In this document: piece by piece, positions 17,146 to 27,100 of the stretch
How positions within the stretch are numbered: position 1 is the stretch's first letter
Layout of the letters: each line of letters opens with the position of its first letter
Assembly: GCA_004557385.1 (NCBI GenBank)
Contig: SFEA01000008.1
Coordinates: 1 to 64,000 of the forward strand
Length of the DNA stretch: 64,000 nucleotides
Direction of reading: 5' to 3'
Origin: Bacteroidales bacterium
GTDB taxonomy: Bacteria > Bacteroidota > Bacteroidia > Bacteroidales > Muribaculaceae
The notes under the pieces: generated by a model
The model's input: the letters and a program-made list of their open reading frames with translations, nothing else
What the model was told of the DNA's origin: nothing
Databases searched by the model: none
Program-made: the position numbers and the translations under genes

Positions 17146-18471
17146 CATTGCTGTCCCGTTAAAGTGGACTAGTCGGTCTTTGAAATAGTTGAAATACAGT
17201 CTTTTAGAAGTCATTTTGCGAGTCAACGGACTTGAATTGGTAACTTTGTGGTCAAAATCTATGACTACATATGTTCCAAGATAAATTCGTTTTCGCACAA
17301 TTGGCATCTTTTCTCGATAGAAATCACTTCAATTATCTTGTTCGCAAGTATGCTGGTGATCGCTATGTCAAGAACTTCACTTGCTGGAATCAGCTCATGG
17401 CACTCATGTTCGGACAACTCTGTAATCGTGAGAGTCTGCGTGATGTTGTCGTAGCATTGGTGGCCCACCAATCCAAATGTTATCACCTTGGCATGGGACG
17501 TAATCCAATAGCGAAAACGACATTTGCCACAGCGAATCAGAATCGTGACTACAGGATCTTCGAAGACTTTGCCTTCTTCATGATGGAACAGGCTCGCAAG
17601 AAACGAGCAACCGACATCTTCAGGCTGAAGGGGAATGTTTATGCATTTGATTCAACAACGATTCCGCTCTGCTTGTCCGTGTTCTGGTGGGCAAAGTTCC
17701 GCAATAAGAAAGGAGGTGTTAAGGCGCATATCCTTTACGACCTGGAGTCCCAGGTCCCAGCTTTCTTCCATATTACGACTGCATCGGTACACGATTCAAA
17801 GGCTATGAAGGAGATTCCCTATGAATCAGGTTCTTACTACGTATTTGACCGTGGCTACAATGCATTCAAGGAACTCTACAAGATTTGTCTGAATGAATCA
17901 TACTTCGTGGTTCGGGCAAAGAAGAACTTGCAGTACAAGTGTACGAAATGGAAACGTAGATTGCCTAAGAATGTGTTTTCTGATACCGTTGTCGAACTCA
18001 CGGATGTGAACACACAGAAAAAGTATCCTGAGAATCTTCGACTTGTGAGATTCCACGATGACGAGCAAGATAGAGACTTCGCATTTTTGACGAATGCTTT
18101 CCATCTTACCGCTCTCGAAATTGCAAATCTCTACAAGAACAGATGGCAGATTGAGTTGTTCTTCAAGTGGCTCAAGCAGCACCTCAAAATTAAGAAATTC
18201 TGGGGCACTACAGAGAACGCTGTCAGAATACAAATTTGCTCTGCAATCATAACTTACTGCCTTGTCGCCATCGTTCAACACGATATGCAACTAAAGCGGT
18301 CAACCTATGAGGTCCTGCAGATTTTGAGCATCTCACTAACGGATAAGACTCCACTGAGGGATCTCTTCGAAAAGACTAATTTCAACAATGTCAAAGAACT
18401 CGATTATCCCCTCTTTGAGGGACTATTTGATTAAATTTAACTTCGTCCCAATTTTTAACGGGACACTAATG
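17146..18471 (+). mobile_element. complete IS4-family insertion sequence, 1326 bp
   Basis: The terminal inverted repeats are 18 bp: CATTGCTGTCCCGTTAAA (17146-17163) on the left and the complement of 18454-18471 on the right, with 16 of 18 positions matching. A 9-bp direct duplication flanks it. It encodes one intact transposase and brings its own promoter (TTTG 17215-17218, 22 nt, TAACTTTG 17241-17248). Its right end lies 56 bp from the stop of the lipoprotein gene at 18527, so no recognisable gene was broken. Confidence 0.93.
17271..18434 (+). CDS. IS4-family transposase (DDE)
   Basis: A 387-aa transposase with an N-terminal DUF4372-like region (MFQDKFVFAQLASFLDRNHF, LMALMFGQL) and an RNase H-fold catalytic domain. 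Catalytic residues by motif are D127 (AFDSTTIPL), D193 (VFDRGY) and E295 in YKNRWQIELFFKWLKQ, the IS4-type YREK signature region. It is full length and undisturbed, so the element should be able to move. It is the only gene of the insertion sequence and ends 37 bp before its right end. Confidence 0.95.
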   Translation: MFQDKFVFAQLASFLDRNHFNYLVRKYAGDRYVKNFTCWNQLMALMFGQLCNRESLRDVVVALVAHQSKCYHLGMGRNPIAKTTFATANQNRDYRIFEDFAFFMMEQARKKRATDIFRLKGNVYAFDSTTIPLCLSVFWWAKFRNKKGGVKAHILYDLESQVPAFFHITTASVHDSKAMKEIPYESGSYYVFDRGYNAFKELYKICLNESYFVVRAKKNLQYKCTKWKRRLPKNVFSDTVVELTDVNTQKKYPENLRLVRFHDDEQDRDFAFLTNAFHLTALEIANLYKNRWQIELFFKWLKQHLKIKKFWGTTENAVRIQICSAIITYCLVAIVQHDMQLKRSTYEVLQILSISLTDKTPLRDLFEKTNFNNVKELDYPLFEGLFD

Positions 18472-18480
18472 AAAGATAGT
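18472..18480. repeat. 9-bp target site duplication, right
   Basis: AAAGATAGT, identical to 17137-17145. Confidence 0.9.
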
Positions 18481-18526
18481 ATTAGTTATCTCGTACGAGA
18501 TGCCTCTCTAATGGCGGATATGCCAG

Positions 18527-21133
18527 TTAGTAAACGGATCCGACGCCATAGCCTTTGCTTTCAAGATCTATAATATCATTGTAATTTAAATAAAATTCCT
18601 CACCATTTGGAACAAAAGGAAAGTCAAATGTACTTTTACAAATTGTTTGTTCGTGGACTTCACTACCTATTCTAAATGCGTATTTAACTAAGATATCAAT
18701 TTTTTCTACGCCTAGCGCTTTTGGATTGTCAAGAATTGCCAGTCCTTTTAAGTTGCCCGCACGACTATTCCCAGCATCCCAGCACATTCTTCCACATATA
18801 ACATCTTTACCGTCAGCGTTTACGCCATAAATATCAACATATATATTTGAGTTCGCGCGTCGATTCATATCATAAGTAGATAAAGCGAAGTCTGCGTCAA
18901 ATAGTATGCCGATTGGTTCACCGCCGAAATCATAAAGGTCATAAACATGTCGACCTTTTGGATAATTGATTTTCGCACCAGTATTTTTTCCATAAACTGT
19001 GTATGGGATATCATACATATATGTCTTGGTCCATCCGAACTGGCTACTTGGGTTTTTGGGATTATACCACTCAAGATATGCAGGAACAAGTTTGATTCCT
19101 TCAATATCATATCGTTTGTTAAGTGTAAACTTAAACTCATAATCCTCCTTTGGGTAAATATCTTGGTAAGCCTTTTCCTCCGGAATAATTTTGTTCGCAA
19201 ATCCGGGTGCCGACCCCGATGGTTCTCCAACAGCAATTACCTTATTGTTCCTATCCAGAACCAACAATTGCAAATTGCTGAAACAACGATTAGCATAAAA
19301 ATTGCCTGTTTCATGAGTCTCATCAATTACATTTGGCGTAACCGTGACTTCGTAAGTCATATCAGCAATGCCTGTCTTAACATCGAGTGGTTTGTACTTA
19401 AATGTTGCATATTTGGATGAATGGGCACTCCAAATCTCTCCGCTTGCCGCTGGTCTGGAAAGAATGCTTCTTAATTTACCCAAACAATCGTATGCTTCTT
19501 GTATATCCTTGCTTCCGTATGCTGCTAATGACTCTTCGTACTTATCGGAAATATTTCCCCCAAAACCGGTGAGCTGCAAGAATCGGGCACCTACTCCAAG
19601 CGAAAGACTTCTGTCGCGCCAGGAGTTGCCACCGCATTTATATATTCTGCCATTATATTCTATAGTAGAAGGACTTACTTCTGAGTTATCGCTAAAGTTG
19701 ACGTCTTTATACGTAAAGAGAAGCCGTATCACTAACGGTTTAAATGAGGGCAATTGGAACTGTGAGTCCACACCCATATCAGCCAATGGTTTCTGAGTCA
19801 GTTTCAGAGTTTGTGTTCCCATTAGTTTTTTTACATAATCTTGCCCTGGATAACCGAGTGCGAGACCTATTGCTACTTCAAAGGTGTTTCGAGTGCCATA
19901 TTTAAATTTCACGGTGCCATCATGCTCGGTAGTCTGGTGCTTTACTCCGTCCTTCTTTTTCTTAACCTTCGACTCTTTGTCGCTTGCGCCAAACTTAAAG
20001 TTATCATCTTTATATGCTGTTTCGAAATGAAAAGTATCAGAACTTTCCAGTTCAAACTTCATATCAAATATATGACTCAGACCAATAGTCAGTGTCATTG
20101 GTATTCCTATTGTAATCGGAAGAGCCAGGACATCCGGGAATTGATTGAGGTATTCAAATTTTTTGAAAGAATTAGCCGGGAAGAACCCGTCGGAATCTAC
20201 ATCCGAAGCATCTGATGCAAATGCACCAACTGAGATAGAACCGCCAAATTTTTTACCGTGCACGCCTAAGGCAGTTTCAACTGAATTTGACATCGAAACA
20301 TCGATACCAAAAAGTGATAAGTTCACTCTTGCTGTTGAAAACACACGTAGTCCACAATAATATTCACAGCCTTTTCCAGTATCAAAATTTGTTTTAATAA
20401 ATTTCAATTTATCCGATATATCGGCAGGGTTACTCCATTTTTTATCTTGAAGTGTCTTGAAAATATCTTGTGGTGTTGTCTTTCCGGTGCTCGAAATGCC
20501 GAGCGTAGCCATCGGCTTTTTACCGGTTATGAGTTCTTCGTCGGTAGCACGCGACACAATATTACGAAAATACGCGCCTTCTAAATGCGCTCCGCCACCC
20601 GACGACTGTCCCGAACGACTGCCTATTGATGCACTGTCGCCATCAGCTACAATATCGAAGATGTATTCACCCTCAAGCACTTTGAAGATTTTGTCAAGGG
20701 AAACCACATGAGATGTAACCTTAAAATAATTTCCTTCGGCCTCTACAGCATCAACCTGATCGCACAATGCGAAGTCAATCACAGGCATATTTTGTGTGCT
20801 TATAAGCTCGCCGCGCTGCGGTATCATGTCAGCTGGCGTATTTTTTTTAAGAATGATGAATGTCTTTGTGAGAGTGGTGTCTCTAACTTCGTCTTTAAAT
20901 GCCTTAACCAAATATGGCAGATATGACTCATCAATAATGCGCACACCCTCGTTGTACTGATAGGTCGATTTTCCGAATTCGTTGATTTCGGTGCGTGGCG
21001 AGGTTATGCCGTCGCCGCTTTCTCCCGGTTCGGTAGCGTCGGGAGCAGGCGGTTCTTCAAGCATGAGTGTGCATGAGCATACTATTAGAGGCAATATTGT
21101 TGCAACGAAATATTTTGCTAAGAATTTTTTCAT
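18527..21133 (-). CDS. large predicted lipoprotein of unknown function
   Basis: I do not recognise a family. The 868-aa product starts MKKFLAKYFVATILPLIVCSC, a lipoprotein signal (cysteine 19 or 21), then a Pro/Glu/Asp-rich linker. The rest is soluble-looking and beta-rich, with a Ser/Gly patch near residue 185, a Lys-rich patch near 400 and three or four cysteines. It is the last gene of the seven-gene exported cluster, 14 bp after the preceding lipoprotein gene. It is visibly more A+T-rich than its neighbours, suggesting separate ancestry. It is probably the surface-anchored partner of the giant protein (inference). Confidence 0.7.
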   Translation of the reverse strand: MKKFLAKYFVATILPLIVCSCTLMLEEPPAPDATEPGESGDGITSPRTEINEFGKSTYQYNEGVRIIDESYLPYLVKAFKDEVRDTTLTKTFIILKKNTPADMIPQRGELISTQNMPVIDFALCDQVDAVEAEGNYFKVTSHVVSLDKIFKVLEGEYIFDIVADGDSASIGSRSGQSSGGGAHLEGAYFRNIVSRATDEELITGKKPMATLGISSTGKTTPQDIFKTLQDKKWSNPADISDKLKFIKTNFDTGKGCEYYCGLRVFSTARVNLSLFGIDVSMSNSVETALGVHGKKFGGSISVGAFASDASDVDSDGFFPANSFKKFEYLNQFPDVLALPITIGIPMTLTIGLSHIFDMKFELESSDTFHFETAYKDDNFKFGASDKESKVKKKKDGVKHQTTEHDGTVKFKYGTRNTFEVAIGLALGYPGQDYVKKLMGTQTLKLTQKPLADMGVDSQFQLPSFKPLVIRLLFTYKDVNFSDNSEVSPSTIEYNGRIYKCGGNSWRDRSLSLGVGARFLQLTGFGGNISDKYEESLAAYGSKDIQEAYDCLGKLRSILSRPAASGEIWSAHSSKYATFKYKPLDVKTGIADMTYEVTVTPNVIDETHETGNFYANRCFSNLQLLVLDRNNKVIAVGEPSGSAPGFANKIIPEEKAYQDIYPKEDYEFKFTLNKRYDIEGIKLVPAYLEWYNPKNPSSQFGWTKTYMYDIPYTVYGKNTGAKINYPKGRHVYDLYDFGGEPIGILFDADFALSTYDMNRRANSNIYVDIYGVNADGKDVICGRMCWDAGNSRAGNLKGLAILDNPKALGVEKIDILVKYAFRIGSEVHEQTICKSTFDFPFVPNGEEFYLNYNDIIDLESKGYGVGSVY

Positions 21134-21147
21134 AATTTGCTATAAGT

Positions 21148-21822
21148 TTAGAAATTGACGGGATAGAGTTCTGACAGAGTGCCAAGCGTTGGGTCAACGC
21201 TGAAATCAACGCCGAGGGTGGAATACAGGCGGTAGCGAGTGCGGTCGTAGCATCGCAAAGTGACATATCCTGCATATTCGTCGGCATACGACCAAATGCG
21301 TATGCGGGCATACCTGATGCCATGGTCTTCGCGAGCCTCGGCAACACCAGCCACGCGTTCGTTAACAAAAGCTGCCACAGTTTGCGTTTCAGGATTCCAT
21401 TCCTTACCGCCAACGGTGATGTTTGCATAAATCACCTTATCATACGCGTTGGAGAACTCAAGCCTGTCGGTATCCCAATGTTCGAATACGGTGACCCGAG
21501 CAGTATCCTGCAGACGCCCGTTGTTCGACACCGCCACAAGCTTCAATTCGCCTGCAGTCTTGGCAAACAGGGTGTTATGCCTGATTTTTGCGATAACGGT
21601 GTCGGGGATAAACCAATACACTGCTCCGCTATCTGGATTTACGGGTGAGAAATCAACAAGGAGTGGCATAGAGTCGCCTTCCATCACATAGTTGGAGTCG
21701 CAGAGCACACGCATTGTAACGCCATCCCACGAGTCCGGTTCGTTCTCGAATACGTAGAAATCGCCGCATGCCGCGAAGAACAGCAGCATTATCAAAGCAA
21801 TGGTATGTATTAAATACTTCAT
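21148..21822 (-). CDS. small lipoprotein with a bacterial Ig-like region
   Basis: The 224-aa product begins MKYLIHTIALIMLLFFAAC, with a lipobox ending at C19. Residues 50-120 look like a Big_2-type Ig fold (SPVNPDSGAVYWFIPDTVI, then TAGELKLVAVSNNG and DTARVTV). The C-terminal half is beta-rich with RIRIWSYADEYAGYVTLRCYD. No enzyme motif is visible. It sits between the fibronectin-III protein (34-bp gap) and the large lipoprotein (14-bp gap), so cotranscription is very likely. Confidence 0.7.
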   Translation of the reverse strand: MKYLIHTIALIMLLFFAACGDFYVFENEPDSWDGVTMRVLCDSNYVMEGDSMPLLVDFSPVNPDSGAVYWFIPDTVIAKIRHNTLFAKTAGELKLVAVSNNGRLQDTARVTVFEHWDTDRLEFSNAYDKVIYANITVGGKEWNPETQTVAAFVNERVAGVAEAREDHGIRYARIRIWSYADEYAGYVTLRCYDRTRYRLYSTLGVDFSVDPTLGTLSELYPVNF

Positions 21823-21856
21823 TTGTAATTGTATTCGACTTGAAGAATTAAAAAAA

Positions 21857-24124
21857 CTAATTATTATCGGTATCTTTAGGCTTTGGCGCGGTGACTTTCA
21901 CCTTGTTCGACGGTGTGGTGCCGCGGCCGTCCTTAAGACGGATAGTTACATAGTATTCGTTGGTTTCGCCGGCAAACAGGCGGTCGGTGAACAATCGCTC
22001 GGAGCTGTCGACATTGATAACATAGCGGAAATCGGCGCCGTCGCCTTCTTTGCGATAGATGCAGTAGTAATAAGGTGCGCCATCGGGCACCGCAGCGTGT
22101 TCCCAAGTCAGGCGAACTTGTTTGTTGCGAGAGTCGTAAGTGGCGAAAGCCTTTAGCCCAAGCCCCTCGATATAGTTGTCGCCACGCACACGCGCCAGCA
22201 GCGACGCCGAAGGCCCTGAACTTATATCCCAAAAACTAACGGTCTCCACCATGTATTCATATCGGTCGTTGCGGTTAATCGCCGGGCGGTCGGTATAGGT
22301 CAGATAGTACCCGGCAGCAGCCACGCTGTCGCCGTCGAACACCGCCAAAGTGGTCCATCGGTCATTCGGCTCACTTTCCATCTTGCGCTTGAGGTAGTGA
22401 CGGCTGATGTATTCCTCGCCGCCGACAGCCCAACGCATATACACCTCGTGGCGTGAAGTGTACGTCGAGTCGAGGTGCGCCGCAGTGGGTGGATTGGGGT
22501 TGGGGCGAAGCACTCTGATAGTGTCGGAGAATGGTCCGATGTTACGGGCAAAGTCGCGTGCGCGAACGGTATAGTAAATGTAGCGCTGGTTGGCATTAGT
22601 GGATATTGTATCCTGCCAAGCACGGCTGGTAATCATCTCATTTTCGGAGGCTGACACAAAATGGTGGTTCAAATCGTTGGCGTAGAACACCTCGTAGTGC
22701 TGCACGTCCACGCTGTCGGGCATATCCCACAACAGCAGAATTTCTCCGGTGATTTTTGGGATTGCCGTAAGATTGACCGGAGCTTTTGGCGGATTGAGGT
22801 CAGCCACACGCAGCAGAGTAGGCATTGCGTAGCCCATGTTGCCGGCTGTGTCGACGGCAGTAATTGTCATCATGCCCGTAGAAACGTGTGTGACGTCGAT
22901 GCGCATCATAGTGTCTTCAGGAGCGACGTATTTATCGCTGAGCAGGCGCCACGACTTGAGGCTGTCGCGCTCGTTGTAGTACATGGGCACATAACGCACG
23001 AAATCGTTCTCCATGGTGTCCTTGCGGAAATAGATGTTTGCCCACACCTCGGCAGAAGGGTCCTGACGGTTAGGACGCTCAATGACTATTTGGGTGATTC
23101 GCGGTGGCATAGGTGCCTGCAAGTCGCGGAAGGTGACGGCATGCGGGGCTGACATCTCGGTGAGGTCGCCAAAAGCATCGTGTGCCTGCACGGCGTACTC
23201 GTAGGTGCCGAGTTCCGGCACCGAGTTTGAGAAGATGGCATCTTCGTTCTGAGACTCGAATTTATAAGGCGGCAAATAGGGGCGCTCGTTGATGTGCGTC
23301 CACACCTTCTCGCCTTTGCGACGACGGTAAATCTCGAACGAACCGTTCTTTTGGTCGTTCCAGCGCAAAACCACCTGGCCGTGGCCTACTATTGAATCGC
23401 TGAGGGTTACGTCGTAAGGCTCAGGACGATATTTTTCGTTTTTAAGGTTCATTATGCGGTCGCTTTCGATGAGGAAAAAGCCGGTTGTATCCTCAACTGC
23501 CGGACGAATAATGTAGGTGTAGGTATGCCCTTTCTTTGCCGTACGGTCGACAATGCGCAAGCCAAGAGCATCAGCCAAATCGGAGCGCCACTCCGAGGCG
23601 AGGAAAGCCGTAGCAAGACGCATTTTCTGGTCCTGTTCGATGTCGACAAATGCGCCCATCGAGCCCGGTGTCCAAGGCGTCATCTCGGCGGTGAGGCTGC
23701 CGGTGCCGTAAAGCGATGCCATGGCAAGCAAAGCCACAGAGTCGGTCTGCGGATAGCGTTGGCGCATCTGCTCCCGGCTCATGGGTTTGAGTTGAAATGC
23801 TATGGTGTCGATTTTGAGGCCTGCCGATGGCTCATAGCGGAACACGTTGACGCCGGTTTGGGTCAGGTATCGCCATACCGGGAAACCGTCGATTGCCCAG
23901 CGCAGAACCACACTGTCGCCGTAGGAGCGCCCCAGCAGGCGCATGCGCACTGGTGTTGGGCGCAGCTGCGGGTCGAGAGTGTCGGCGGAGGCTGATTTCA
24001 CCTCCTTGGAAGCCAAGTTTTGAGGCTGCACCTTCGCGCCAGTGCTCAGCGCCGCCATGGTTTGAAGTGCAGCCACCGTAAGAACTGCCACGACCAGATT
24101 TTTCATATTATTGTAATGCTTCAT
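21857..24124 (-). CDS. secreted fibronectin type III repeat protein
   Basis: A 755-aa exported protein. The signal peptide lies in MKNLVVAVLTVAALQTMAA; the upstream ATG adds six residues, so the start could also be at 24106. Several fibronectin-III-like repeats follow from about residue 230 to 735. Examples are GHGQVVLRWNDQKNGSFEIY, PKAPVNLTAIPKITGEILLL with YYTVRARDFARNIGPFSDTI, and QVRLTWEHAAVPDGAPYYYC near the end. No catalytic domain is evident, suggesting a scaffold or adhesion role. The start lies 30 bp after the stop of the giant gene. It does not carry a clear Por-type tail. Confidence 0.8.
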   Translation of the reverse strand: MKHYNNMKNLVVAVLTVAALQTMAALSTGAKVQPQNLASKEVKSASADTLDPQLRPTPVRMRLLGRSYGDSVVLRWAIDGFPVWRYLTQTGVNVFRYEPSAGLKIDTIAFQLKPMSREQMRQRYPQTDSVALLAMASLYGTGSLTAEMTPWTPGSMGAFVDIEQDQKMRLATAFLASEWRSDLADALGLRIVDRTAKKGHTYTYIIRPAVEDTTGFFLIESDRIMNLKNEKYRPEPYDVTLSDSIVGHGQVVLRWNDQKNGSFEIYRRRKGEKVWTHINERPYLPPYKFESQNEDAIFSNSVPELGTYEYAVQAHDAFGDLTEMSAPHAVTFRDLQAPMPPRITQIVIERPNRQDPSAEVWANIYFRKDTMENDFVRYVPMYYNERDSLKSWRLLSDKYVAPEDTMMRIDVTHVSTGMMTITAVDTAGNMGYAMPTLLRVADLNPPKAPVNLTAIPKITGEILLLWDMPDSVDVQHYEVFYANDLNHHFVSASENEMITSRAWQDTISTNANQRYIYYTVRARDFARNIGPFSDTIRVLRPNPNPPTAAHLDSTYTSRHEVYMRWAVGGEEYISRHYLKRKMESEPNDRWTTLAVFDGDSVAAAGYYLTYTDRPAINRNDRYEYMVETVSFWDISSGPSASLLARVRGDNYIEGLGLKAFATYDSRNKQVRLTWEHAAVPDGAPYYYCIYRKEGDGADFRYVINVDSSERLFTDRLFAGETNEYYVTIRLKDGRGTTPSNKVKVTAPKPKDTDNN

Positions 24125-24154
24125 ATTGCTTACGAATTGTTATCGGTTTTATGT

Positions 24155-27100
24155 TTATTCCTTGAATGGGTCTTCAATAACTTTGGTGTCGCATAGAGCG
24201 GCATTAAACTTGCCGGCGGGCACCGCAGCGTCGTTGAACGCCGTCCAAGTGTTGCGGTTAAAGTTCCAGGCATTGCAGCGGTAGCGCTTGAAAGTCATCG
24301 ACTTGATGTTTTTAAGCGCTCTTGTAGAGTCGTACCACAAATCGCCGTCGTATTTGCAGAGCTCATAGAGATATGGGGCATATTCACCCTTCGAGATACG
24401 TTTGTGGCGGTATGCTTCGTTGTTTACCTTTACAGCCCGGTGTATGTCCCTTTTCCCGTTAGGTCTGCTGCAGCAAAGTATGCCATATTGATAGTTCGGG
24501 AAATAAACCTGGAAACTGTCAAATTGCTTATTATATGAGTAGCGGTTATAACCGGCGTTGGCGTTAAGCCATGTTTTGATTTCATCTTCAGAATCATTAG
24601 ATAAGAATAAAAGCATTTCACTCATATACGCCCACAAATTACTGCAAGTTTCGTTGACAAGGCGCAACCGTTCCTTGTAGCCTTTGGGTGAAGTGCAGAA
24701 GAATTCCTGAACTCCGCTATTCATAAAGTTGGGTTGCTGTTCGGCGTAGAGATACACTGCCATCGAGTCGGTGCTCTGATAGTGAAGCGGATAGTAAACC
24801 TCTCGTTCTACAAAGTAGTCGTATTTAGGATAGAACAGTCGCTCTATTTCCGCCTCTCTTACAGTAATCTGATTATTCAGTAACTGGTTGGAGAGATATT
24901 TATTTGCATCAAACAATCTGCCCTGGAATGTACCCATCGACGAATCTATAAACAACGACTCGGAGGTGGTGATATTCAAATCGTAGCGACTGTAATTCAC
25001 CGGATATCCGCCCACAAAGAAGTAGTTGCTGATGAAACTCAAATAAGTCTGAGGCTTCGATGTCAGATAAGGTTGGTTCACTCCGTTCACAGTAACATAG
25101 GCAGGTTTAGCGTTGGCGCCATCAATCGATGCGTCGCCGGTGAGAGTCCAATCAGACAATTTTGATTTTTCGGCACCGGGTATGTTGATACCTGTCATAA
25201 CTTCACCTGCAAACCAGTCGCCGTAGTAACCGTAGCCGTAGCCATTAGCTCCGTAGCCTTTGCTGTTATCTACATAAATACTGTTCGGACCAATTTCGCT
25301 TATAGTGTTAACAGTAGCCCATTGGTTGTAAAGCACGTTTTCAGCCTGCCGCACCACATCGCCTTTCTCATAATGGAGCACACGCACAATATATGGACTT
25401 CCGGAGCTTTTTGTTGTGCTTGCGCTACGCAAGCCGCCGAGTGACGATGCTGTTTTTCCAATTTGATTCAAAGCCGGCTTCACCTCAATCTGAATGGAAG
25501 CACCTTTAACGAGTGCCGCCAAACCGTATTTCTGCTCTGCCCAACTATTGGCATATTTTTCAGCAGCAGCTTTGTCGGCAAAGTTGCGTTGCACGTTGAG
25601 CACCTCGAACCAACCGGTAGTGGTCTCTAAACGGTTGTAGATATGCTTCAGCACTATGTTATATTGCCCATTGCGAGTGATGTTGAACTCACGTTCGGGA
25701 GTAAGGATTGACACCGAATCGTTCTCAATCCACGTGTTAGCCACCGAATCAACACGTTCGCCACTGCGATATATCACCCACTGCAGGCTGCCATTCTTGA
25801 ACATGCGGTCTTTGTATTTGCCGTCGAGCGAGATGACAGGAGCTTTGGCATCCTGAACAGGGCATTTGGGTATAAACGGTTTGCCTTTCGCCGGCTTACC
25901 GGTGATGAGTTGCGGGCCATCGGTGGTGTAGTAGCATGGGAATGCCAACTTAGCAATAGGCTGCAATTCCTCAAGATTCTCGTAATACGAGTCGGGCAGC
26001 GGGTCGCTGGTCTTGAAGAAGAAACCGCGAGTTTGTTGCCATAATTTATTCACATATTTATGTTGTGTTTCATCCCACGTTTCCGGGTCGACGTATGCGC
26101 CACCGCGGAATTCCTTGGACGAACCAATGAACTCAATATAGTAGTATTTGCCGGGCTCGGGCTTAAATCCATCGAGAATGACTTTTTGACCCGTATAAGT
26201 GAGAGGATACTCTTCGCGAGTATTGTAGTTTTTCGCTTTGAATACCTTGGTTGTGTCATTGGCAACCGTTTCCCAAGTTCCCATGTTTTCATACGAGTCA
26301 TACGTATAAACCGTAGCCTTCTGTTTTACGCAGATGAACCTGAACTTGCGGTTAGCACGGCTGTTCTTCTCCTCGTCGTTTTCAATATTCGAAGTGTTCT
26401 CCACCATGTCGAGCGCCGTAGGGTCGACAATGCTTATGTCGCGGTTGACTTCGGCATTGGTGATGAAATATGGCGAGGCGATTTTTTTGGCGTCGTACTC
26501 ATAGGGGTTAGCTGACGATTCGTCAACGCCGGCATTGGCTTTTCCCTCGGCTTGATTTCGGCAAGCGTCGGCAAATTCTTCGTTGTCCTTGGTACCAATC
26601 GACGGTGTCTCGAACAATTCGTAATTGTCGAGGGCATTACCCATGAACAGCTGGCAGTAGTCGCCACACTCAAATGTGAATTTTTTGTTAAGATTTACCA
26701 AGCCACCCAACAGACGAATCTTGATGCGAGCCTTACCCTCGAAGTAGTTAGGCGAAGGAAGTGCGCACTTGAGCACGCCACCGATTCCGCAGTCCACAAG
26801 GTCGATGTCGCCGTTCCAGAATCCGAGATAGATATGGAATCCGAATTTTGCGTAGAGGTAAGCATAGAGCTGACCGCGGGCATACCAGCGCGAGCCACCA
26901 GCACCGGTGAAACCAGGTGCTCTGCCAAGGTTTGTGCATGCTGCATTGCTTGCCAGTTTTGCCACAACAACATCAACGCCGGCTTCGGCACCGAGTTTTC
27001 CGTAGATGAGGCCCAAATCGAATTTAATCTTGCCCCAAACCGAGGCACCCAGCATTACGCCGCCACCCAAATCAATCGACATTGCATCGAATTTCTTCTT

